Source: CAYUNA01 sp047629355
GTDB lineage: Bacteria; Bacteroidota; Bacteroidia; Chitinophagales; Saprospiraceae
DNA: 5,645 nucleotides
Assembly (NCBI GenBank): GCA_047629355.1
Contig: JBLHWU010000323.1
Coordinates: 1-5,645 of the forward strand
Direction: 5' to 3'
The notes under the pieces: model-generated
The model's database searches: none
The model's input: the letters and a program-made list of their open reading frames with translations, nothing else
What the model was told of the DNA's origin: nothing
Shown here: piece after piece, positions 1-5,393 of the stretch
Layout of the letters: every line of letters begins with the position of its first letter
Position numbering within the stretch: the stretch's first letter is position 1
Program-made: the position numbers and the translations under genes

Positions 1-186
1 GCGCAGCAGTATCAAATTAGTGTGACGATTCGGAATCAGAAAATGATGCAATGCCTCGTCAACGGACAGTATAATTTGACGACGAATGTGGAAAATTTAT
101 TGAAGAATATCTCGTCGATTTATAGAGAGGAAGTGACGAAGTTGGGAGAGAATAATTTTGAAATTACGGGTGGAAGTTGCCAGTAG
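1..186 (+). CDS. FecR-family anti-sigma regulator, C-terminal end (partial)
   Basis: This is the last 61 codons of a gene that begins before the window and stops at TAG 184-186. The tail reads like the small C-terminal domain of Bacteroidota FecR proteins (DUF4974, STN-like). A 'VNGQYN' segment (residues 20-25) is followed by an amphipathic helix with paired leucines (VENLLKNISSIY, 30-41), a short strand (NNFEITG, 51-57) and the typical ending G-G-S-C just before the stop. In characterised relatives FecR spans the inner membrane, holds an ECF sigma factor in check, and uses its periplasmic C-terminus to receive a signal from the STN domain of an outer-membrane receptor. The next gene is an STN-bearing TonB-dependent receptor on the same strand 107 bp later, which is the standard arrangement and supports the call. 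The sigma factor and the rest of fecR lie outside the window. The visible part has no lesion. Confidence 0.68.
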   Translation, partial: AQQYQISVTIRNQKMMQCLVNGQYNLTTNVENLLKNISSIYREEVTKLGENNFEITGGSCQ

Positions 187-212
187 AATTGATTTTTTTA
201 ACGCGTAATTTT

Positions 213-235
213 ATTGGAATGAATTCCAATTTTTC
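213..235 (+). terminator. AT-rich palindrome with T-run after fecR (weak terminator or operator)
   Basis: The sequence ATTGGAATGAATTCCAAT (213-230) is an inverted repeat with 8-bp arms around GA, or a 7-bp stem with a TGAA loop. A run of five T follows (230-234). It starts 26 nt after the fecR stop codon and lies 59 nt before the receptor ATG. The stem holds only two G:C pairs, so termination would be weak; it could equally be an operator or a partial attenuator between the two genes. No TAnnTTTG promoter motif was seen between it and the receptor start. Confidence 0.35.
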
Positions 236-352
236 TTTACTAAATAGTACAGAAATTAACGTATAAGACAAGCAAGCAGGTTTATTTAAAAATATGATAA
301 AACAATCCCTACTTTTTTTATTGCTCGGCCTCTCTCTGCATTTTCACAAAAT

Positions 353-850
353 GTGTTAGACCAATCCATCAATTCTAATTGTGAAAATAAATCCCTTTCC
401 GAAGCTCTTTTTGCGCTAAGCGAAACCTCCAATATCAACATTACTTTCTCTCCAAAATTATTTTCTAAAAGTAAAAAAATCGACTTTACTGCCTACAAAG
501 AACCTTTGCGCAACGTTTTAAATCGCTTTTTTGAAAATAGGGAAGTCGGTTATAGATTATCGAACGGTGGCATTATTTTATTTAAAAAACCGACCCCAAA
601 TTTCATCATCAATGGGTATTTGACGGATACCAAAACAGGCGAACGGCTCGTTGGTGCCAACATTTTTGAGCTCAATAATTTAGTCGGCGGTGCAAGCAAT
701 ACCTATGGTTTTTATAGTCAACAATTCAAAAAAGGTCATTTACGTTTACAAATTTCTTACCTCGGCTACCAGACTAAAGTTATTGAACTCAATCTCAACA
801 AACCACAAAAATTAGACATCGCCCTAGAACCTTCTTTGACACTAAAATAA
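353..850 (+). pseudogene. Receptor fragment 1: STN and carboxypeptidase-regulatory-like domains
   Basis: This is the first open stretch of the broken receptor. It can be read from GTG 353, but that is probably not the native start: the codons just upstream in this frame give F-S-Q-N, the usual end of a Bacteroidota signal peptide, whose hydrophobic part sits in another frame from ATG 294 (MIKQSLLFLLLGLSL). Residues about 1-77 form an STN domain (SLSEALFALSETSNINITFS, then two beta-alpha units ending GGIILFKK). Residues about 83-160 form a CarboxypepD_reg-like beta-sandwich: FIINGYLTDTKTGERLVGAN, then GFYS and LQISYLGYQT, ending in IALEPSLTLK. TAA 848-850 falls where family members usually carry the Glu of an 'L-E-E-V-V-V'-like join to the plug. 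If translated from 353 the product would lack a signal peptide and stay in the cytoplasm. Confidence 0.75.
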
Positions 851-1405
851 ATTGTCGTCGTTTCCAAAAAAGATAATACTTTAATTCAGTCAAACGGCAA
901 CGCGACGACACTGCCTTTAGAGTGGTTATCACACCTACCAAGTGCAGCGGGTGAGCCAGATTTAATGCGTTATTTACAACTATTGCCTGGTGTACAAAGT
1001 GGCGGTGATGGCTTTGGAGGATTGCATGTACGCGGAGGCAATAGCGACCAAAATTTGATTTTATTGGACGATGTTCCCGTTTATAATCCATCCCATACTT
1101 TCCGCTTGTTTTCGATTTTTAACCCTGATTTGGCGAAGAGTGTGAAATTTTACAAAAGTGGATTCCCAGCGCGATACGATAGTCGAATTTCTTCGGTTTT
1201 GGATGTGCGGACACGGGAAGGAAACACCGAAAACTTTACTCCAAAATTGTCTTTGGGAACAATGGCAAATCGAGCAATTTCGGAGTTTCCGATTCACGGA
1301 GGTCGTGGTGGATTGCTGATAGCGGGGCGGCGGTCGCACATTAATTTATGGTTGCAACCGTTGACCAATCGGCAAAAAAAAAAGAGGATTTGGAAAGGGA
1401 GATGA
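851..1405 (+). pseudogene. Receptor fragment 2: TonB plug domain
   Basis: Directly after TAA 848-850 the same frame continues as IVVVSKKD and runs through a well-preserved plug domain: LMRYLQLLPGVQ, then HVRGG and the signature LILLDDVPVYNPSH, followed by SIFNPDLAKSVKFYKSGFPA and RISSVLDVRTREGN, the end of the plug. The first barrel strands follow (LSLGTMANRAISEF, then GGLLIAGRRSHINLW). ATG 965 could open this stretch as a 146-codon ORF, but it lies inside the plug and is not a natural start. The frame runs off at the A10 tract into a spurious tail (KKKRIWKGR) and a stop at 1403-1405. The true continuation is one base back, in the overlapping frame of fragment 3. Confidence 0.75.
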
Positions 1406-2277
1406 GCTATCTTTTTACGGATTTAAATGTCAAAGCACATTATTCACTGAGTCAAAAAGATAAAACTTACTTGAGCTATTACACGGGAAAAGATGAATTT
1501 TCAGACGCTTCCATCACCGTCAACGACTCTACAGAAATTAACGACCCTGACGTTATTAGCACATTTTCTAATGAAGAATATGCCTTGGATTGGGGCAATC
1601 AAATCCTCTCTACCCGCTGGAATCGTTTGCATTCTGACAAATTATTTTCCAATACGACCGCGACTTTTAGTGATTTTAAATATACCATTACTCGTATTTC
1701 GGAAGCGGAACTTTCGGTTTTGGAAGAGGAACTTTTTGCCTTTCGGGCGCAGAGTTCCTACAGTTCTACGATTTCCGATTTTTCTCTACGAACAGATTTT
1801 GATTATTTTATCAATCAAGCGCATCATGTGCGTTTTGGGGCAGCGGCGATTCACCGAAGTTTTAGACCAGGTTTGACAGAAAGTAATTTAGAAGGCGATA
1901 AACTGGACAGTATTCCAGATTTTAAAAAAAATAATTTTGAGGAAAACGAAGCGATTAAAACGGGGGAGTTGAGCGTATATGTCGAGGATGAATTTCAAAA
2001 AGATAATTGGACGATTAATGGCGGCATTCGGTTGTCAATTTTTTCTCGAAAGGGGAAAACAGATATTGTGCCACAACCACGTTTAGCGGTTAATTATCGG
2101 TTCAATAAATATCTCAATTTTCAAGCGACAGCCACTCATACCGCACAATTTCTACACTTATTGACTCGCTCCGATTCTGGGCTACCCAATGACCTTTGGC
2201 TACCTTCAGGTTTGAATACGCCTCCTCAAAAATCATGGCAATTTAGTACTAGTTTTTCGGGTAATTTAGATGAATAA
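1348..2277 (+). pseudogene. Receptor fragment 3: first part of the outer-membrane beta-barrel
   Basis: This frame carries the barrel after the A10 frameshift. Genuine homology-like sequence begins at about 1384 (EDLEREMSYLFTDLNVKAHY); the codons from ATG 1348 to the A-run are out of frame with the plug and probably never coded. Alternating polar and hydrophobic strands with aromatic girdle residues are clear, for example YFTD-type turns, KDKTYLSYYTGKDEF, HHVRFGAAAIHRSF, ELSVYVEDEF and WTINGGIRLSIF. The block PQPRLAVNYRFNKYLNFQAT is typical of a barrel near its middle in this receptor family. It ends at TAA 2275-2277, after which the same frame goes straight on with RSWKVAGYFKKMDNLFRI, another strand pair, so the stop is internal to the barrel. 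Confidence 0.75.
1374..1384 (+). other. A10 homopolymer at the receptor frame change (slippery A-AAA-AAG)
   Basis: Ten A followed by G sit exactly where the receptor passes from the plug frame to the barrel frame. In the incoming frame the codons are CAA AAA AAA AAG AGG, so positions 1378-1384 read A-AAA-AAG in register, the heptamer used for -1 ribosomal frameshifting in dnaX of E. coli. The frame change needed is also -1. A simple deletion of one A from an A11 run, or a miscount of A in sequencing, explains it just as well. Given the other lesions, decay or error is more likely than programmed use. Confidence 0.45.
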
Positions 2278-2934
2278 AGAAGTTGGAAAGTCGCGGGTTA
2301 TTTCAAAAAAATGGACAATTTATTTAGAATTAACCGCGAACGTTTTGACGATGCCGTGAGTATTGATATGTTGGAAATTGATGTAAATAACTGAGAGGAC
2401 TTTGTTGAGAAAGGCGAGGGGAAATCTTATGGAATTGAAGCCTCTTTAGAGCAGCAAAAATGGCGATTAACAGGCTGGATTGGTTACTCTTTTTCTAAAA
2501 CATATAGAAATTTTCAAGGAAGAGAATTCCCCTATTCTTTCGATAGTCGGCATGGTTTGACCCTAGCGACGACCGTACAAATTAATGATAAATTAGATTT
2601 TTCTTTGAATTGGTTATGGCAATCAGGACGCCCACTTTCGACTTCCGATTATGGGGAATAAGAGGTGCCATTTACGAGCATTTTACAAGCCTCCATAACT
2701 ATTCAAATTGCCGACCGTTTGCCTGCTTATCATCGCTTGGATGTGAGTTTGAATTATCGTTTTAGTAAAAAAAGGTGGCAACATAAAATCAAGGTAGGCT
2801 TGTACAATGCGTACAATCAGAAGAATGTATTTTTCGCGTATGATGCGGTGGACTTTTCAACTGGAGAGATAGTTTCAAAGGTCGTTTATGGGTTGCCGAT
2901 ATTGCCGTCGCCGAGTTATTCCGTGAAGTTTTAA
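2278..2934 (+). pseudogene. Receptor fragment 4: last part of the barrel and C-terminus
   Basis: The same frame as fragment 3 continues through two more stops (TGA 2392-2394 and TAA 2659-2661) to the natural end at TAA 2932-2934. Between the stops lie typical late-barrel strands: GEGKSYGIEASLEQQKWRLT, GWIGYSFSKTYRNF, then FDSRHGLTLAT and LDFSLNWLWQSGRP. After the last stop come LPAYHRLDVSLNYRFSKK and VGLYNAYNQKNVFF, then LPILPSPSYSVKF with the C-terminal Phe. From memory of the family, relatives often have a Trp just before the E-D at the TGA position, so TGG to TGA is the likely change. The 2665-2934 stretch alone is an 89-codon ORF but has no secretion signal and is unlikely to be a functional gene. 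Confidence 0.75.
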
Positions 2935-3035
2935 AAAGAGACCAAAGGTCAGACCGCTTTGCTGTCAGAAGTCAGATTTGAAACGTATTCTCTCTGACTT
3001 CTGACAATGAAATGGTCTGACTTCTGTCCTCTTTT
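2934..3035. terminator. Nested palindrome between convergent genes, probable bidirectional terminator
   Basis: Three nested inverted repeats share one centre. The inner arms are 13 bp and perfect (GTCAGAAGTCAGA 2964-2976 with 2993-3005, 16-nt loop). The middle arms are 8 bp (GTCAGACC 2948-2955 with 3014-3021). The outer arms are 7 bp (AAAAGAG 2934-2940 with CTCTTTT 3029-3035). The unpaired stretches between arms are of equal length on both sides (8 and 8, 7 and 7). A's on the left edge and T's on the right edge suit termination in both directions, between the receptor (+, ends 2934) and the DUF2807 gene (-, ends 3038). TCTGACTTCTG also occurs twice as a direct repeat (2993-3003 and 3016-3026). 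A small palindromic repeat element is the alternative. Confidence 0.6.
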
Positions 3036-3037
3036 AA

Positions 3038-3733
3038 CTACTTATAATCAATATCGCCAGACCCCGTATTCACGATTGATTTTTTATCAGGACTGCCATC
3101 CACTTCAATATCTCCGCTACCAGAATTGACGACAGAAATCTTATCAGAAACATAAATTTCAACGTCTGCACTTCCAGAATTCACAATTTTGGCTTCCTTC
3201 GTTTTGAATTCATCCATATCTACATCACCACTGCCAGTGCATGCAATAGATACTTTTTGAGCACTACCTCTCAACTCAATATCGCCACTCCCGCTAACTG
3301 CAACTCTAAATTCATCGCAAGTAATATTCCCTTTCCAAGTCACATCGCCGCTTCCGCTGATGCTAATGGCAAACTTTCTAGTATCTATAATGCTTTCTGA
3401 GAAAAAATCACCACTTCCAGAAATAGCTAAACCCGTTAAATTTGGTGAACTTACTTTAAATTTCAAGCCTTCTTTACCATACCAGTTGCCACTTTTTCCT
3501 TTTTTAGACTTAATTTTCAACGTACTATTTTCGACAGATACATCCAATTTATCAATCAATTCCTTTGAGCCATAAACGCTGACAGCATGCGGTCCTTGCG
3601 AGTAAACAACATCCGCAGAATTGCTGATAGAAATAGCGTCAAAGCCATTCAAATTATACGTTTTAGAACCTTGTGCGGTCATTTGAAAACAGACCAATGT
3701 GAGTGCAAAAAATAAAATACTTAACTTTTTCAT
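3038..3733 (-). CDS. Secreted head-GIN / DUF2807 repeat protein
   Basis: This is an intact gene for a 231-residue protein of the DUF2807 (head GIN, putative adhesin-like) family, whose biochemical role is unknown. The start at 3733 gives a clean Sec signal peptide (MKKLSILFFALTLVCFQMTA, cleavage near residues 20-21), so the product is periplasmic or outside the cell; C15 is not in a convincing lipobox. Residues about 25-75 match the usual head (LNGFDAISISNSADVVYSQG, then VSVYGSKELIDKL). From residue 105 there is a ladder of S/T-G-S-G-D-type turns with the Asp at 109, 130, 151, 170, 190, 208 and 227, that is every 18-21 residues. One copy is G-S-A-D (187-190). This spacing fits a right-handed beta-solenoid with one turn per repeat. 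The last turn ends four residues before the stop (TAG 3038-3040). It is convergent with the receptor pseudogene and divergent from the kinase gene. No clear promoter motif was found upstream. Confidence 0.85.
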   Translation of the reverse strand: MKKLSILFFALTLVCFQMTAQGSKTYNLNGFDAISISNSADVVYSQGPHAVSVYGSKELIDKLDVSVENSTLKIKSKKGKSGNWYGKEGLKFKVSSPNLTGLAISGSGDFFSESIIDTRKFAISISGSGDVTWKGNITCDEFRVAVSGSGDIELRGSAQKVSIACTGSGDVDMDEFKTKEAKIVNSGSADVEIYVSDKISVVNSGSGDIEVDGSPDKKSIVNTGSGDIDYK

Positions 3734-3772
3734 GTTACAAATTTTGATGCTCTTTGTGATTACAATAACGGT

Positions 3773-3809
3773 AAAAGAATAATTTAACGATTTCTCAAGT
3801 GATTCTTTT
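3773..3809. repeat. 8-bp inverted repeat upstream of the DUF2807 gene
   Basis: AAAAGAAT (3773-3780) and ATTCTTTT (3802-3809) are perfect reverse complements around a 21-nt spacer, 40-76 bp upstream of the DUF2807 start. The arms have a single G:C pair each, so this may be chance in AT-rich DNA. No standard promoter could be assigned to the DUF2807 gene nearby. Confidence 0.2.
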
Positions 3810-3862
3810 TCCCTTATTTGGCGAATACATTTAGAGTGTACAAAGAACGGTTAGTTAATTGA

Positions 3863-3911
3863 TTCGATTGACTAGATTAATTCGATTGATTCAATCTTGC
3901 GCACAATCGAA
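3863..3911. repeat. Three copies of TTCGATTG (two direct, one inverted)
   Basis: The octamer TTCGATTG occurs at 3863-3870 and 3881-3888, 18 bp apart, and as its reverse complement CAATCGAA at 3904-3911. The first two copies extend to ATTCGATTGA (3862-3871, 3880-3889). A small palindrome, GATTGA-T-TCAATC, occupies 3884-3896. Clustering of such a motif midway between two divergent genes suggests a multi-site operator, though simple local duplication of a GATT-rich stretch would look similar. Confidence 0.4.
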
Positions 3912-3917
3912 ATAATC

Positions 3918-3963
3918 GTGTCAATCAGAATGACACAAAGGTCGAGAATGGGTTGCCTTTGTG
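3918..3963. promoter_or_regulatory. Two overlapping inverted repeats, candidate operator
   Basis: GTGTCA-N7-TGACAC (3918-3936) is a perfect dyad of the kind bound by dimeric regulators. It overlaps by three bases a second dyad, CACAAAGG-N14-CCTTTGTG (3934-3941 with 3956-3963). Because they share 3934-3936 the two could not form as hairpins at the same time. They sit 78-123 bp upstream of the kinase ATG and about 185-230 bp upstream of the DUF2807 gene, so either could be the target. No regulator can be named. Confidence 0.35.
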
Positions 3964-3964
3964 C

Positions 3965-3992
3965 GGTTAATACTCAGTTAACGAGTGGTTAA
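3965..3992 (+). promoter_or_regulatory. Three tandem GGTTAA-type hexamers at 11-bp spacing (candidate OmpR/PhoB-class binding site)
   Basis: GGTTAA (3965-3970), AGTTAA (3976-3981) and GGTTAA (3987-3992) are separated by exactly 5 bp each, putting three half-sites on the same face of the helix. Direct half-sites at 11-bp spacing are the hallmark of OmpR/PhoB-family response regulators; the enterobacterial PhoP box, GTTTA-type hexamers with an N5 spacer, has the same geometry. The array lies 48-76 bp upstream of the kinase start and just upstream of its candidate promoter, which would suit activation or autoregulation by the cognate regulator. The pattern is seen directly; the binding protein is inferred. 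Confidence 0.45.
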
Positions 3993-4027
3993 GAGAAAAT
4001 TTTCGTGTGGAAAATGTCGTGAATCAC

Positions 4028-4035
4028 TACATTTG
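4028..4035 (+). promoter_or_regulatory. Bacteroidota-type -7 promoter element TACATTTG
   Basis: TACATTTG matches the Bacteroidota housekeeping -7 consensus TAnnTTTG at every defined position. It ends 5 nt before the kinase ATG at 4041, so a transcript from it would start at or within a few bases of the start codon and have essentially no leader. No convincing -33 TTTG is present at the expected distance; the nearest candidate is the T-rich TTTTCG at 4000-4005. No purine-rich ribosome site lies between motif and ATG, consistent with leaderless translation or with the weak reliance on Shine-Dalgarno sites in this phylum. Confidence 0.45.
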
Positions 4036-4040
4036 CAATT

Positions 4041-5393
4041 ATGAATCGAATCCAAATTCGCTTATTGCTTGCTTCTTCGCTGATAGCCGTATTGTTGCTA
4101 ATTGCCATTCAATGGTTTTTGGTACAACGAACGTTTGCGTTTGAAAATCAGCAATTTGAAGAGGAGTTGGTGACAGAAGTGGCAGATATTTTAGAACCGT
4201 ATAATGCGACAGAAGGCAAATTAGATTCCTTATATAAAACGGCACGAACACTGGCAGAGACTTATAAATTGAAAGAAAAATATACGGGACAAGCCTTTAT
4301 TGATGAAACAGTTTCAACTTTAAAACAAGCCAATATCTTTGGAAATTTTGTCAAAAAAGAATTAACGAATCGCGATAAAAATATTGACTTTAAACATGCG
4401 ACAATCATCAACTTTTTAGGGCTAAATAAAAATGGGCTGCCGCTAAATACCTTCCTCTTCGATACCATTATGTTGAAACATCAGATTGAAGGTGATTTGA
4501 CCAATTTAAAAGATGCTTTTCCCGTCCAATCGTTCACGCATTCCGAAAATGACTTTTTAATTGGTATGACCATGTTAGTCGATGTGGATGACCAACAGTC
4601 GATTGTTTTAAAACGAATGACAACCGTCTTGCTACTTGCGGGACTTTCGATTTTGGCAGTGATTGGCATTTTTCTATTTACTTTACGAACCTTGATTCGA
4701 CAAAAACGAGAAGCCGATTTACAAAAGGATTTTATCAATAATATTACACATGAATTTAAAACGCCATTGGCAACGATTAGTCTCGCGAGTAAAAACTTGA
4801 AGAATCCAAAGGTGCAAAGTGCTCGTAAAAAGATTGATTCTCTCGCTAATTTGATTGAAAGACAAAATATGCGTTTGCAAAAATTAATTGACCAAGCAAT
4901 GGATAGTAGCATGGCGGACCGAGGGTTAATTTTGAAAACAGAGGAGATAAATATTCATGAATTTTTAGCCAATCGAGTCGCTGATTTTAAAATAAAACTC
5001 AGTAATTCGGATGCTAAAATTGAGACCAATTTTTTAGCGCAGAAGGTTATTTTACCAGTTGATACTTTCCATTTTACAACTATGTTTTATAACTTATTGG
5101 ACAATGCCATTAAATATTCTAAAAATGCCCCGCGCATTCAAGTTTCAACTTTTGAAAAAAATGGTCAGTTTATTTTGAAAATAGAAGATAATGGAATTGG
5201 TATGAATTTGAAAAATGGCGTGGCTATTTTTGAAAAATTTTACCGGGTTCAACAAGGGAATCTGCATGATGTGAAAGGACTCGGGTTGGGACTTTTTTAT
5301 GTAAAAAAAATAGTGGAAGCGCACGGAGGAGAAATTTCTGTAGAAAGTAAATCGGGTAAAGGAACCTATTTTGAAATAAAATTATCTTCCTAA
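4041..5393 (+). CDS. Membrane-bound sensor histidine kinase
   Basis: This is an intact 450-residue two-component sensor kinase of the inner membrane. Transmembrane helices are at about 8-28 and 194-217, enclosing a periplasmic sensor region of about 165 residues that I do not recognise. After the second helix only about 20 charged, helical residues (RTLIRQKREADLQKDFINNI) precede the HisKA domain, so there is no room for a HAMP domain. The H-box THEFKTPL gives the phospho-acceptor His237; the N-box is NLLDNAIKYS (351-360); G1 is DNGIGM (383-388); the F-box is FEKFYR (397-402); and G2 is GLGLGL (413-418). All catalytic motifs are present, so it should autophosphorylate. ATG 4041 is the only reasonable start, since the first membrane helix begins seven residues later. 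No response-regulator gene adjoins it: the upstream neighbour is divergent and downstream is a stem-loop and then thrS on the other strand. Its partner must be elsewhere. The stimulus is unknown. Confidence 0.92.
   Translation: MNRIQIRLLLASSLIAVLLLIAIQWFLVQRTFAFENQQFEEELVTEVADILEPYNATEGKLDSLYKTARTLAETYKLKEKYTGQAFIDETVSTLKQANIFGNFVKKELTNRDKNIDFKHATIINFLGLNKNGLPLNTFLFDTIMLKHQIEGDLTNLKDAFPVQSFTHSENDFLIGMTMLVDVDDQQSIVLKRMTTVLLLAGLSILAVIGIFLFTLRTLIRQKREADLQKDFINNITHEFKTPLATISLASKNLKNPKVQSARKKIDSLANLIERQNMRLQKLIDQAMDSSMADRGLILKTEEINIHEFLANRVADFKIKLSNSDAKIETNFLAQKVILPVDTFHFTTMFYNLLDNAIKYSKNAPRIQVSTFEKNGQFILKIEDNGIGMNLKNGVAIFEKFYRVQQGNLHDVKGLGLGLFYVKKIVEAHGGEISVESKSGKGTYFEIKLSS

Larger units (their letters stand above)
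294..2934 (+). pseudogene. TonB-dependent outer-membrane receptor (STN, CarboxypepD-reg-like, plug, barrel), multiply disrupted
   Basis: This is a degraded gene for an outer-membrane active transporter of the FecA-like class, which imports a ligand (commonly an iron chelate or a saccharide; the substrate cannot be told) using TonB energy and signals to FecR through its STN domain. Repaired, it would encode about 880 residues, normal for the family: a signal peptide from ATG 294, STN, a carboxypeptidase-regulatory-like domain, plug, a 22-strand-type barrel, and a final Phe (ending YSVKF) as expected for barrel insertion. Six lesions interrupt it: a one-base loss in the T-run at 341-344, TAA 848-850, a one-base loss in the A10 run 1374-1383, TAA 2275-2277, TGA 2392-2394 and TAA 2659-2661. 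Homology-like sequence continues smoothly across every lesion, so they look recent. The alternatives are sequencing error at the homopolymers or recoding, but four stop codons make true decay the best reading. The other genes in the window have no such lesions. Confidence 0.85.

Noticed and set aside
795..1339. Minus-strand open frames opposite the receptor plug region
   Set aside because: They lie antisense to a stretch with clear plug-domain signatures, give low-complexity or unfamiliar proteins, and have no start context of their own.
1493..1876. Second plus-strand open frame of 127 codons inside the barrel region
   Set aside because: It overlaps the frame that shows barrel strands and its translation has no recognisable features; it is a shadow.
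2665..2934. Separate small gene of 89 codons
   Set aside because: Its sequence is the last barrel strands and terminal Phe of the receptor, in the same frame as the preceding fragment, so it is part of the pseudogene.
3360..3575. Plus-strand 71-codon frame opposite the DUF2807 gene
   Set aside because: The repeated G-S-G-D ladder and signal peptide on the minus strand leave no doubt which strand codes.
3734..4040. CRISPR, riboswitch or small RNA gene in the divergent region
   Set aside because: The repeats are too short and irregularly spaced for a CRISPR array, and no known riboswitch core or RNA promoter-terminator pair could be recognised.
4039..4912. Minus-strand open frames opposite the kinase
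   Set aside because: The plus strand carries all kinase motifs over 450 codons; the opposite frames are by-products.
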